This document shows positions 24,824 to 33,299 of a DNA stretch of 64,000 nt, one piece after another. Under the pieces are notes generated by a model, which ran no database searches, was not told the DNA's origin, and was given only the letters and a program-made list of their open reading frames with translations. The stretch comes from Chitinimonas taiwanensis DSM 18899 (GTDB taxonomy: Bacteria > Pseudomonadota > Gammaproteobacteria > Burkholderiales > Chitinimonadaceae), in assembly GCF_900119825.1 (NCBI RefSeq), contig NZ_FPKR01000004.1, forward strand, positions 62,001 through 126,000. The letters run 5' to 3'. Every line of letters starts with the position of its first letter. Position 1 is the first letter of the stretch. Made by a program: the position numbers and the translations under genes.

Positions 24824-26821
24824 CTATTCGGCTGCGATCTCCAGTAGGGCTGCACCTTCCTTGACCTGCTCACCTTTTTGGAAGAACACCGCCTGCACCA
24901 CGCCTGCGTGCGGGGCGAGGATGGTGTGCTCCATCTTCATCGCTTCCAGAATCATCAGCGGCGTGCCTTTTTCCACCTGCTCGCCGGCCTGCACATGCAC
25001 GACGACCACGGTGCCGGGCATGGGGGCGCTTAGGCCGCCACCGCTTTCGGCCGCTTGCAGGCCTACCAGCAGCGGGTTGAAGGGTTCGAGTTCGGTATTG
25101 CTGCCTGCGCGTACCACGGTGAGCTTGCCGGCCTGGCGTACTACGGTGGCCTGCAGGCGGCGGCCGTCCAGATTGGCTTGCAGACGCTGGCCGTGCAGCT
25201 GGCCGCTGGCTTCGAGCTTGTCGGCGCCGATTTCCAGCAGATAGCCGGCATCGCGGTAGTGGGCGATCACCGCGTATTCCTGTTCGCCGTGGCGGAAGTG
25301 CAGCGCATGGCGGTTGTCCTGGTTCAGGCGCCAGCCATCGGCTTCCCACCAGGGCGAGGCTGCATCGCTGCTGTGCTGGCGGCGCGCCAGATTGGCGGCT
25401 TCCACCTGGGCCAGTTCGGCCAAGGCGGCCAAGGCCAGGGTGTCGCTGTCCACGGCCGGCGTGGGCGGGATCAGCTGGGCGTGGTGACGGGCGATAAAGC
25501 CGGTGTCCAGCTCACAGGCGGCGAAGGCTGGGTGGCTGGCCAGCTGGCTCAGAAAGGCCAGATTGGTGGGCAGGCCGACCACTTCGTAATCGGCCAGGGC
25601 ATGGTTGAGCCGGTCCAGCGCGCGCTCACGGCTCTCGTCCCAGACGATGAGCTTGGCGATCATCGGGTCGTAGAAGGGTGAGATCTCGTCGCCGCTTTCC
25701 ACGCCGGTATCCACACGCACATGGTTGGACGCGGTGGGCTGGCTCAGATGGGCCAGCCGGCCGATCTGCGGCAGGAAGTCGCGTGCCGGGTCTTCCGCAT
25801 ACACGCGCGCTTCGAAGGCGTGACCGTGGATGCGCAACTCGTGCTGCCTAAGCGGCAGCGGCTCGCCCGAGGCTACGCGCAGCTGCCATTCGACCAGATC
25901 CTGGCCGGTGATCATCTCGGTGACCGGATGCTCGACCTGCAGGCGGGTATTCATTTCCATGAAATAGAACGCGCCCGTCAGCGTGTCGAAGATGAACTCC
26001 ACCGTGCCAGCCCCCACATAGCCGATGGCCTTGGCGGCATTGACCGCCGCATTGCCCATCTCGGCACGCAGCGCGTCCGTCATGCCGGGGGCGGGTGCCT
26101 CTTCCAACACCTTCTGGTGGCGGCGCTGCACCGAGCAGTCGCGCTCGAACAGATAGACCGCCTCGCCCTGGGTGTCGGCAAAGACCTGGATCTCGATATG
26201 GCGCGGCTTGGTCAGGTATTTCTCGATCAGCACCTTGTCATCGCCAAAGCTGGCGCGCGCTTCGCGCTGGGCCGAGGCGAGCTGGGCGGCGAAGTCGGCG
26301 CTGTGCTCGACGATCTTCATGCCCTTGCCGCCGCCACCCGCGCTGGCCTTGATCAGCACCGGGTAGCCCATGCGGTCGGCCTCCTGCTGCAGGAAGGCCG
26401 CATCCTGATTGTCGCCGTGATAGCCGGGCACCAAGGGCACGGCGGCGCCCTCCATCAGGGTCTTGGCCGCCGATTTGGAGCCCATGGCGGCAATTGCGCT
26501 GGCTGGTGGGCCGATGAACACCACGCCGGCCGCGGCGCAGGCCTCGGCAAACTCCTCGTTCTCGCTCAGAAAGCCATAGCCGGGGTGGATGGCCTCGGCG
26601 CCGGTCTGGCGGGCAATGGCCAGGATCGCCTCGCTGCGCAGATAGGATTCGCGCGGCGCGGGCGGCCCGAGACGGAAGGCCTCGTCGGCCAGCTTCACAT
26701 GGCGCGCCTGGGCATCGGCATCCGAATACACGGCCACGGTCTTGATGCCCAGCTTGCGGGCGGTGGCAATGACACGGCAGGCGATCTCACCGCGGTTGGC
26801 GATCAATATCTTCTTAAACAT
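24824..26821 (-). CDS. liuD: 3-Methylcrotonyl-CoA carboxylase, biotin-containing alpha subunit
   Basis: This 665-residue acyl-CoA carboxylase alpha subunit carboxylates its biotin and hands CO2 to the LiuB partner, converting methylcrotonyl-CoA to methylglutaconyl-CoA in leucine breakdown. Order: biotin carboxylase (1-445: KILIANRGEIACRVI, KASAGGGGKGMKIV, MEMNTRLQVEHPVTE), a linker region, and a BCCP domain at the C-terminus with the biotinylation motif EAMKMEH. A GGAG site precedes ATG 26821. Assignment to methylcrotonyl-CoA rather than another acyl-CoA rests on the liuB, liuC and ivd neighbours. A 42-codon ORF resembling its own start overlaps its first codons. Confidence 0.92.
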   Translation of the reverse strand: MFKKILIANRGEIACRVIATARKLGIKTVAVYSDADAQARHVKLADEAFRLGPPAPRESYLRSEAILAIARQTGAEAIHPGYGFLSENEEFAEACAAAGVVFIGPPASAIAAMGSKSAAKTLMEGAAVPLVPGYHGDNQDAAFLQQEADRMGYPVLIKASAGGGGKGMKIVEHSADFAAQLASAQREARASFGDDKVLIEKYLTKPRHIEIQVFADTQGEAVYLFERDCSVQRRHQKVLEEAPAPGMTDALRAEMGNAAVNAAKAIGYVGAGTVEFIFDTLTGAFYFMEMNTRLQVEHPVTEMITGQDLVEWQLRVASGEPLPLRQHELRIHGHAFEARVYAEDPARDFLPQIGRLAHLSQPTASNHVRVDTGVESGDEISPFYDPMIAKLIVWDESRERALDRLNHALADYEVVGLPTNLAFLSQLASHPAFAACELDTGFIARHHAQLIPPTPAVDSDTLALAALAELAQVEAANLARRQHSSDAASPWWEADGWRLNQDNRHALHFRHGEQEYAVIAHYRDAGYLLEIGADKLEASGQLHGQRLQANLDGRRLQATVVRQAGKLTVVRAGSNTELEPFNPLLVGLQAAESGGGLSAPMPGTVVVVHVQAGEQVEKGTPLMILEAMKMEHTILAPHAGVVQAVFFQKGEQVKEGAALLEIAAE

Positions 26822-26942
26822 GTGCGCACTCCGCGGTGATATCGCCACCTTGGCGTGCCGCCAACAGGCGATTCGGCTGCGCCGCTGCGCTGCCTGGCGG
26901 CAGCTGGTCACCGCGCTTGGCGATGAGGATAGTCTTGAACAT
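26814..26942 (-). pseudogene. Short ORF carrying a diverged copy of the biotin carboxylase start
   Basis: A 42-codon frame begins MFKTILIAKRGD, against MFKKILIANRGE at the start of LiuD 121 bp downstream: 9 of 12 residues and 28 of 36 bases agree. After that the similarity stops (QLPPGSAAAQPN onward). The frame is +1 relative to liuD and ends in a TAA inside the third codon of liuD, so translation of one could couple to the other. No good ribosome site precedes it. It is most likely the stump of a duplicated or replaced 5' end. A real leader peptide is less likely. Confidence 0.5.
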
Positions 26943-27036
26943 ACGAAGGTCGTTTTCAGCGTTGGGTTCTGCAAAAACAGGGTGAGCCGTGCGGTGGCTT
27001 GTGGCTGCCGCACGGCAGGAGGGGCGCGGTCAGCGA

Positions 27037-27825
27037 CTAATGCTTGACCCAGTTGGGCGGGCGCTTTTCCAGGAAGGCGGTCAGCCCTTCCTGGCCTTCG
27101 GCGCTCACGCGCTGGGCGGCGATGCGTTGTGCGCACAAGCCGGTCAGCTCGCTGCAGATCGGCTTATCGGCCACCTCGGCCACCAGGCGCTTGGCAGCGG
27201 CCATCGAGAGCGGGCCGTTGTTCAGGAGCTGGGTGGCCCAGCTGGTGGCCAGTACCGCCACCTCGTCCTGCGGGGCCAGCTCATGCACGAGGCCGATCTT
27301 CTGCGCGATGGCCGAGCTGAAGCGCTCGCCTGACAGGAAGTAGCGGCGTGCCTGGCCGGCGCCGATCTTGCGGATCACATAGGGCGAGATGACGGCCGGG
27401 ATCAGGCCGAGCTTGACCTCGGTGAGTGAAAACTGCGCCTCGGGCGCGGCGAACACCATATCGCAGCAGGCCACCAGGCCCACGCCGCCGCCATAGGCAG
27501 GGCCTTGCACGGCGGCCACGGTGGGCATATTCAGCGTATCGAGCGTATGCATGAGCTTGGCCAGCTTCTGCGCGTCGGCCAGGTTTTCAGCCTCGCCATA
27601 GCTGGCCATGCGCTTCATCCAACCGAGGTCGGCACCGGCCGAGAAACTCTTGCCCGCGCCGGTCAGCAGCAGCACGCGCGCTTGCGGGTTGGCGGCCAGT
27701 TGCTCAAGCACCTCGGTCATCTCCACGATCAGCTCGTCGTCGAAGGCATTGTGGCGCTCGGGGCGATTCAGGGTCAGGGTGGCGATGCCGGTATTGCTGA
27801 TCTTGATGTCTAGCGATTTGCTCAT
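27037..27825 (-). CDS. liuC: Methylglutaconyl-CoA hydratase (enoyl-CoA hydratase family)
   Basis: The 262-residue crotonase-fold enzyme probably hydrates 3-methylglutaconyl-CoA to HMG-CoA in leucine degradation. The first oxyanion stretch is AGKSFSAGADLGWMKRM and the second is VQGPAYGGGVGLVACCD. The segment VKLGLIPAVISPYVIRKIG is characteristic of LiuC-type hydratases. It lies between liuD (215 bp downstream) and a DUF188 gene 65 bp upstream. Another crotonase specificity cannot be excluded from sequence alone. Confidence 0.9.
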   Translation of the reverse strand: MSKSLDIKISNTGIATLTLNRPERHNAFDDELIVEMTEVLEQLAANPQARVLLLTGAGKSFSAGADLGWMKRMASYGEAENLADAQKLAKLMHTLDTLNMPTVAAVQGPAYGGGVGLVACCDMVFAAPEAQFSLTEVKLGLIPAVISPYVIRKIGAGQARRYFLSGERFSSAIAQKIGLVHELAPQDEVAVLATSWATQLLNNGPLSMAAAKRLVAEVADKPICSELTGLCAQRIAAQRVSAEGQEGLTAFLEKRPPNWVKH

Positions 27826-27890
27826 GATCTGTCTCCTGCTGATGGGGTGGGCCGCATACCTGCGCGTTCTGTGCGCGCCTGATTGAAGAA

Positions 27891-28349
27891 CTAGCTGCTG
27901 GCGCGCGGCTGCGCCTGCAGAAATTTGTCCAGCTGGCGGGCGAAGGCCTGCCGGTCGGCCTGGCTGAAGGCAGGTGGCCCGCCGGTGTCCACGCCGCTAT
28001 CGCGCAACTGGGTCATGAAATCGCGCAGCTGCAGGCGCTCGGCGATGTTTTCCGGGCTGTAGAACTCGCCGCGCGGATTCAGCGCCCGTGCACCCTTGGC
28101 CACCACCTCGGCGGCCAGCGGCAGGTCGGCGGTAATCACCAGGTCTCCTGCTTCGACGCGCAAAACAATCTCTTTATCCGCCACATCGAAACCGCTGGGC
28201 ACCTGCAGGCTGCGGATATGGGCCGAGGGCGGCACGCGGATCAGCTGATTGGCGACCAGGGTGGTCAGCACCTGCCAGCGCTCGGCAGCGCGGAACAGGA
28301 TTTCCTTGATCACGCCTGGACAGGCGTCGGCATCGACCCAGACTTTCAT
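27891..28349 (-). CDS. YaiI/YqxD family protein (DUF188)
   Basis: The 152-residue protein belongs to the YaiI/YqxD (DUF188) family, a predicted PIN-like nuclease fold. It starts [18 protein letters not shown], and the acidic D-A-D-A-C cluster is the family hallmark. [20 protein letters not shown] and [13 protein letters not shown] follow. No substrate is known. It sits 3 bp after the spermidine-synthase-like gene and before liuC, so it is probably cotranscribed with the liu genes although it has no known role in leucine catabolism. Confidence 0.92.
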   Translation of the reverse strand: MKVWVDADACPGVIKEILFRAAERWQVLTTLVANQLIRVPPSAHIRSLQVPSGFDVADKEIVLRVEAGDLVITADLPLAAEVVAKGARALNPRGEFYSPENIAERLQLRDFMTQLRDSGVDTGGPPAFSQADRQAFARQLDKFLQAQPRASS

Positions 28350-28352
28350 CGC

Positions 28353-29225
28353 CTACATCGCATTCAGGAGATTGGATGGCGCGTACTGGTCGGTCAGCAC
28401 CCGGGTGCTGGCCGGCCAATCGCGCGCGCTGAGCTTGAACAGCGGCAGCAGCCAATCCTGGCTGACGCCGTAATAGGGCAGGGCTTTTTCCAGCCGCGCG
28501 GCATTGGCTTCCAGCTCGCCGCGCGCGGGCAGGCCGCCCTGGCGCAGCAGAATTACCCGGCTGCGCGTCTGCAGATTGTAGAAATCGCCGAACACCGCCG
28601 CATAGGTGGCCGACTCGTGCTGGTAGAGCTTGCTGGACGAGAAGGTATTGGCGGCCAGCACGCCACGCGGCGCGAGGATGCCGCGTACCTCGAGCAGGAA
28701 TTCACGCGTGAGCAGATGCTCGGGAATGTAGTCGTGGTCGAAGGCGTCCAGCATCACCAGCTCGTATTTGCGCCCCTGCTTGAGCTGGCGTTTGACGAAG
28801 ACCCGTCCGTCTTCCTCGGCCACCGTCATGGCAGCATCGGGCTGGAAGCCGAAGAAGCGGCTGGCGATGCGGGTAACGGCCGGGTCGATTTCCACCGTGT
28901 CGATGCGCGCTTGCGGGTAGAGCTTGCGCAAGGTCATCGGTAGCGTGCCGCCACCGAGGCCTACCACCAGGATGTCGCGCGGCTGGGGCTGCAGATACAG
29001 CGCACCCAGCATCATGCGCGTGTAGTCGAACACCAGCTGATCGGGCTGGGTCAGGCGCAGGCAGGTCTGCCGGCTGCTGGCGACACGGCCGAAGCGCATG
29101 CAGCGCTCGCCGTTTTCCTCCAGCACCGTGATATTGCGGTACAGCGATTTCTCGGTATGCAGCACGCGCGCTTCAGCGCTCAGACCGAGCAGTGCCAGCA
29201 GCGAGGCGGTGGCGGTTCTAAGCAT
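28353..29225 (-). CDS. Spermidine synthase-like methyltransferase-fold protein (catalytic half)
   Basis: The 290-residue protein has the aminopropyltransferase/SAM-binding Rossmann fold: VVGLGGGTLPMTLRKLYP, TVEIDPAVTRIA and VMLDAFDHDYIPEHLLTREF. It begins with a hydrophobic stretch (about 5-18) ending in SAEARVLHTEKS, which could be a signal peptide or the last helix of a split membrane protein. The upstream gene encodes the membrane half and overlaps it by 8 bp. In other bacteria such halves are often one fused protein. Polyamine synthesis is not shown. It lies 3 bp before the DUF188 gene, inside the liu run. Confidence 0.82.
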   Translation of the reverse strand: MLRTATASLLALLGLSAEARVLHTEKSLYRNITVLEENGERCMRFGRVASSRQTCLRLTQPDQLVFDYTRMMLGALYLQPQPRDILVVGLGGGTLPMTLRKLYPQARIDTVEIDPAVTRIASRFFGFQPDAAMTVAEEDGRVFVKRQLKQGRKYELVMLDAFDHDYIPEHLLTREFLLEVRGILAPRGVLAANTFSSSKLYQHESATYAAVFGDFYNLQTRSRVILLRQGGLPARGELEANAARLEKALPYYGVSQDWLLPLFKLSARDWPASTRVLTDQYAPSNLLNAM

Positions 29226-29874
29226 CGACGACCTCGTCGAAGGGCAGGGCCAGCGCACCTAGGAGCAGCGAGGTGGCGATCAGCCCGGCATAGATCTGGT
29301 TCACTTCGAACCACAGCACTAGGTAAAAGGAAGTCATCAGCGTGCCGGCCGCACTGCCGAAGGTGGACACGAAGTAGAGCGAACCGGCCGATTTGCCGCT
29401 AGCCGACAGCTGGCGTACCAGGAGGCGGATCGCATACGGCGACACCATGCCCGAGATGACGGTGGGCACGAAGAACAGCGCGGTGGATGCGAGTAGCGTG
29501 CCATAGCGCGGATCGCTGACCCGCTCGAACAGGAAGTCGAGCATTGCATCGCCGAACAGCAGTACCGGCAGCGTGCTCAAGCCGGCAGCAGCCAGGATCA
29601 GGCCCAGCTTACGCAGACTGGGCGCGCGCAGGCTGAGCTGACCACCGAGCAGATAGCCGAGCGACAGGGCCAGCATGAACACGGTGATGATGCCACCCCA
29701 CACATAGATGCTGCTGCCAAAACTGGGCGCCATCAGCCGACCGCTCAGCAATTCCACCGCCATCACATAAAAGCCCGACCAGCCGGCAATGCCGAACACC
29801 AGCGCAGTGCGTAGCCAGCGCAGGCGTGGTACGGCAGCCAAGGGGCGATACAGGCGCTGCGGTTCGCTGTGCAT
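29218..29874 (-). CDS. Membrane half of a split spermidine-synthase-like protein
   Basis: This 218-residue integral membrane protein has about six hydrophobic helices and resembles the N-terminal transmembrane part of fused MFS/spermidine synthase proteins. Typical pieces are FYVMAVELLSGRLMAPSFG, FMLALSLGYLLGGQLS and PTVISGMVSPYAIRLL. GSLYFVSTFGSAAGTL is the usual segment before the catalytic half. Its stop lies 8 bp inside the catalytic-half gene, and its start is 3 bp after the liuB stop, so it is embedded in the liu operon. Function is unknown; an export or membrane-linked role is conceivable. Confidence 0.8.
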   Translation of the reverse strand: MHSEPQRLYRPLAAVPRLRWLRTALVFGIAGWSGFYVMAVELLSGRLMAPSFGSSIYVWGGIITVFMLALSLGYLLGGQLSLRAPSLRKLGLILAAAGLSTLPVLLFGDAMLDFLFERVSDPRYGTLLASTALFFVPTVISGMVSPYAIRLLVRQLSASGKSAGSLYFVSTFGSAAGTLMTSFYLVLWFEVNQIYAGLIATSLLLGALALPFDEVVDA

Positions 29875-29877
29875 GGC

Positions 29878-31485
29878 TTACATCCGGAACACGCCGAAGC
29901 GTGTTTCCTCAATCGGTTTGTTCAGGCTGGCCGAGATGGCCAGACCCAGCACGCGGCGGCTGTCGCGCGGGTCGATGATGCCGTCGTCCCACAGCCGGCT
30001 GGTGGCGTAATAGGGGTGGCTCTGTGCCTCGAACTGTTCGCGCAGCGGCTGCTTGATCGCCTCGCGCTCCTGCTCGCTGAGCACCTGGCCCTTCTTGGCC
30101 AGTGCTTCCTCGCGCACCTGGGCCAGCACACCGGCCGCCTGCTCGCCGCCCATCACGCCGATGCGCGCATTCGGCCACATGAACAGGAAGTTCGGGCTGT
30201 AGGCGCGCCCGCACATGCCGTAGTTACCGGCGCCGAAGCTGCCGCCGACGATCAGGGTGAACTTGGGCACCTTGCTGGTGGCCACGGCGGTCACCATCTT
30301 GGCGCCGTGCTTGGCAATGCCCTCGGCCTCGTACTTCTTGCCGACCATGAAGCCGGTGATGTTCTGCAGGAAGACCAGCGGAATGCCACGCTGGCTGCAC
30401 AGCTCGATGAAGTGGGCGCCTTTCTGGGCGCTTTCGCTGAACAGCACGCCGTTATTGGCCACGATGCCGACCGGGTAGCCATAAATATGCGCAAAGCCGG
30501 TGACCAGCGTGCTGCCATAGCTTTCCTTGAATTCGTCGAATTGCGAGCCGTCTACGATGCGCGCGATGACCTGGCGGATATCGAAGGGTTTTTTCAGGTC
30601 GGCGCCGACGATGCCGTACAGCTCCTCGGCCGGGTAGAGCGGCGCGGCCACCGGCTTGACGGCCAGCTGCTGCGGCTTTTGCCAGTTGATATTCGCCACG
30701 ATGCGGCGCACCTGATCGAGCGCATGCGCATCATTGTGTGCGTAGTAGTCGGCCACGCCGCTGATCTTGGCATGCACATCGGCGCCGCCGAGCTCCTCGG
30801 CCGTTACCACCTCGCCGGTGGCGGCCTTCACCAGCGGCGGGCCGGCCAGGAAGATGGTGGCCTGGTTCTTCACCATGATGCTGTAGTCGGACATGGCGGG
30901 CACATAGGCGCCGCCGGCCGTGCAACTGCCCATCACTGCGGCGATCTGCGGCACACCCTGGGCGCTCAGATTGGCCTGGTTGTAGAAGATGCGCCCGAAG
31001 TGGTCGCGGTCGGGAAACACCTCGTCCTGATTGGGTAGGTTGGCGCCGCCCGAATCGACCAGGGCGATGCAGGGCAGGCGGTTCTGCAGCGCGATTTCCT
31101 GCGCGCGCAGATGCTTCTTCACCGTGGTTGGATAGTAGGTGCCGCCCTTCACCGTGGCATCGTTGGCGATGATCATGCATTCCACGCCCGACACCCGGCC
31201 GATGCCGGCAATCAGGCCCGCGCTGGGCACCTGGTCATCGTACTGACCATGTGCGGCCAGCTGGCCGATCTCCAGAAAGGGTGAGCCGACATCGAGCAGT
31301 TGGGCCACCCGGTCGCGCGGCAGTAGCTTGCCGCGCGCGGTATGGCGCTGGCGCGCCACCTCGCCGCCGCCCTGTTCAACCGCAGCGGCCTTGCTGCGCA
31401 GATCATCCACTAACGCCTGCATGGCGCGCTGGTTGGCCAGGAATTGCTCGGACTTGGGATTGATGGTGTTGGGGAGCGTATTCAT
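29878..31485 (-). CDS. liuB: 3-Methylcrotonyl-CoA carboxylase, carboxyltransferase beta subunit
   Basis: The 535-residue subunit transfers CO2 from biotin-LiuD to methylcrotonyl-CoA. The first crotonase-like half includes [20 protein letters not shown] and [19 protein letters not shown]. The second includes [45 protein letters not shown] split around the oxyanion region, [19 protein letters not shown] and [18 protein letters not shown]. These are typical of LiuB/MccB rather than propionyl-CoA carboxylase. It is separated from liuC and liuD by three unrelated genes on the same strand. Confidence 0.94.
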   Translation of the reverse strand: MNTLPNTINPKSEQFLANQRAMQALVDDLRSKAAAVEQGGGEVARQRHTARGKLLPRDRVAQLLDVGSPFLEIGQLAAHGQYDDQVPSAGLIAGIGRVSGVECMIIANDATVKGGTYYPTTVKKHLRAQEIALQNRLPCIALVDSGGANLPNQDEVFPDRDHFGRIFYNQANLSAQGVPQIAAVMGSCTAGGAYVPAMSDYSIMVKNQATIFLAGPPLVKAATGEVVTAEELGGADVHAKISGVADYYAHNDAHALDQVRRIVANINWQKPQQLAVKPVAAPLYPAEELYGIVGADLKKPFDIRQVIARIVDGSQFDEFKESYGSTLVTGFAHIYGYPVGIVANNGVLFSESAQKGAHFIELCSQRGIPLVFLQNITGFMVGKKYEAEGIAKHGAKMVTAVATSKVPKFTLIVGGSFGAGNYGMCGRAYSPNFLFMWPNARIGVMGGEQAAGVLAQVREEALAKKGQVLSEQEREAIKQPLREQFEAQSHPYYATSRLWDDGIIDPRDSRRVLGLAISASLNKPIEETRFGVFRM

Positions 31486-31599
31486 CGTCTCGGGCTACAC
31501 GGTGCGCCGGGTAGGGCGCGGCTGGAGGGGCGGGGCGCCGTCTGCCGGTAAGCAGGCGGCGCGGCGGTGTTACGAGCCATTCAGGATTTGGCGCGGCGC

Positions 31600-31947
31600 T
31601 TAGACCGACTGGCGAATCTCGATGGTGGGGGCCGACTCGGCTGGCGCGAAGACCACCAGCACATCGATATCGCTGTGCACGGCACTGAAGCGCGGTGCCA
31701 CGCCCTTGGGTACATGCACGATGCTGCCGGCGCTCACTTCGATCTGGTCGTCGCCCACGCGCATGCTGGCCGCGCCGCGCACCACATAGAACAGCACGTC
31801 TTCGGCGTGCACGCCCTGGGTATCGGTACGGCCGGCTGCCAGGTGGTAGACGCCCACGCTCATATCGCGGCTACGCAGGAATTCGTAATAGGGCGCGCTA
31901 TGGGTTTGGCCGTCTTGCAGCAGGGTGTCGAGGTGGAAGGTTTGCAT
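31600..31947 (-). CDS. Cupin-domain protein
   Basis: The 115-residue single-cupin protein carries a typical beta-barrel pattern: YYEFLRSRDMSVGVYHLAAG, AEDVLFYVVRGAASMRVGDDQIEVSAGSIV in two strands, and HVPKGVAPRF. Metal-ligand candidates are Glu near GVHAEDVLF and the His of VHVPKG. The substrate is unknown. It ends 115 bp upstream of liuB and starts 10 bp after the ABM-GNAT gene, so those two are probably cotranscribed. Confidence 0.82.
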   Translation of the reverse strand: MQTFHLDTLLQDGQTHSAPYYEFLRSRDMSVGVYHLAAGRTDTQGVHAEDVLFYVVRGAASMRVGDDQIEVSAGSIVHVPKGVAPRFSAVHSDIDVLVVFAPAESAPTIEIRQSV

Positions 31948-31957
31948 GCGGTGCTCT

Positions 31958-32707
31958 TTACAGTTGTTTGGTCAGGATGGCGTTGCTGTCGTTGTGTTCG
32001 GTCTCGACATAGCCTTCGCGCAGGTAAAGCCGGCGCGCATCGATATTGTCGTGGAATACGCGCAGCGAGACGCGCGCATAGCCTTGGGCGCGCGCCATGT
32101 TTTCGAATTGTCGCAGTGCTTGCTTGCCCAGGCCTTTGCGTCGGTGCGCGGCTTCGATCTGCACATCCGAGACATGCAGCGCGCCATCGCGCTCGCGCCA
32201 GCGCAACAGGCCGACGCGCTGGCCGGCGTGGTAGAGCAGGTGGTTCTGGAACTGTGGCCATTCGCGTGCCAGCGTGGCGCGGTCCCAGCTGGGGGGCAGC
32301 TTCAGGTTCAGCTGGGTCTGCGCGTAGACATAGTCCTGGTCGGCTTCCTGGGCCGGAATGAACTGCAGCTGTGGCACGCGGAAGCCATAGGCGCGCTCGA
32401 CCTTGGCCACGCGGGTCTCGTAGGCCATATACCAGTCGGCGCGGCCCTGTTCGCGAGTTAACGTGTGTTCGGCATGGTTGCGCCAGGCCGCAATGGCAGC
32501 CTCGCTTTCCCAGTAGGACACGGTAATGCCGAGACCATCCTGGCCGCGCACCGATTCGACCCCGAGAAAGCCGGCCTGCTCGGCGGCCAGCTCCATCATG
32601 CGCACGGCCGCATCGGCATAACCGACCTCATAGGGCGTGCGCTGGGAAGTGAAGATCACGGCGTAGTAGGGGGGCTTGGGCGTGTTGGCAAACATGATCG
32701 GATCCAT
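31958..32707 (-). CDS. Fusion of an ABM-like monooxygenase domain and a GNAT acetyltransferase
   Basis: The 249-residue protein has two parts. Residues 10-110 look like an antibiotic-biosynthesis-monooxygenase (ABM) or EthD-like ferredoxin fold: YYAVIFTSQR, MMELAAEQAGFLGVESVRG, ITVSYWESEAAIAAWRNHAEH. Residues 115-249 are a GNAT acetyltransferase with the acetyl-CoA loop HRRKGLGKQAL and LYLREGYVETEH at the end. Each part is familiar alone, but I do not know this pairing. ATG 32707 and ATG 32695 are both possible starts. It precedes the cupin gene by 10 bp. The substrate is unknown. Confidence 0.82.
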   Translation of the reverse strand: MDPIMFANTPKPPYYAVIFTSQRTPYEVGYADAAVRMMELAAEQAGFLGVESVRGQDGLGITVSYWESEAAIAAWRNHAEHTLTREQGRADWYMAYETRVAKVERAYGFRVPQLQFIPAQEADQDYVYAQTQLNLKLPPSWDRATLAREWPQFQNHLLYHAGQRVGLLRWRERDGALHVSDVQIEAAHRRKGLGKQALRQFENMARAQGYARVSLRVFHDNIDARRLYLREGYVETEHNDSNAILTKQL

Positions 32708-32723
32708 CGGCTCAGGTCAGGGG

Positions 32724-33233
32724 TTACAGCAGGGCGGTGTCGAATACCATCAACACCTCTTCCACCTCGGGGTTGCCGGGCATCAGGCGCTTGTGTTCCT
32801 CGCGCACGAAGCCCAGGTTCTCATAGAAGGATAGGGCTGGGGCATTGCTTTCCACCACCCAGGCATTGATGCGCTCGACGCCCTGTTCGGCCAGCCAGCG
32901 GTTGGCGGTGTCGACCAGGCGTGCGCCGGCACCACCGCGCCGGAAAGCCGGGTCGACCCACATATTGCAGATATAAGCATGGTCGCGCCGGCCGCCTTCC
33001 AGATAGGCGCCGGCCATGCCCACCGGCTTGCTATTGCGGTAGAGCACAAAGGTGGCGGAATCCTGGCTAGTCGCATAGTGCTGCACATGCTCGGCCCAGT
33101 AGCGGTTCGGGCGGGCGGCAATTTCCTCATAGCGGCGCCCGAACGCCTCGGGGGCGTCCTCCAGGCCCTGCAGGCGCAAGGTGCGCAGTACATCGGCTTG
33201 GTCGGGCTGTATGCGTTGGATTTGTTCTTGCAT
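32724..33233 (-). CDS. GNAT family N-acetyltransferase
   Basis: The 169-residue GNAT domain has the acetyl-CoA binding segment WVDPAFRRGGAGARLVDTAN and the C-terminal LSFYENLGFVREEHKRLM. The N-terminus is hydrophilic (MQEQIQRIQPDQADVL). The substrate cannot be told from sequence. It lies 16 bp upstream of the ABM-GNAT gene and about 66 bp downstream of the acyl-CoA dehydrogenase gene, in the same orientation. Confidence 0.9.
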   Translation of the reverse strand: MQEQIQRIQPDQADVLRTLRLQGLEDAPEAFGRRYEEIAARPNRYWAEHVQHYATSQDSATFVLYRNSKPVGMAGAYLEGGRRDHAYICNMWVDPAFRRGGAGARLVDTANRWLAEQGVERINAWVVESNAPALSFYENLGFVREEHKRLMPGNPEVEEVLMVFDTALL

Positions 33234-33299
33234 CGATCACTCTTCAACTTGGCTAGGTGGCGATGAGGGGGCCTGGCACCTTAGCCGGCGAAGCTGGCC

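Noticed and set aside
25721-26839. A 372-codon plus-strand frame opposite liuD
   Set aside because: The liuD frame has all the biotin carboxylase motifs; this frame has none.
29869-31038. A 389-codon plus-strand frame opposite liuB
   Set aside because: It mirrors the liuB codon pattern, with His/Ala/Gly-rich composition and no family resemblance.
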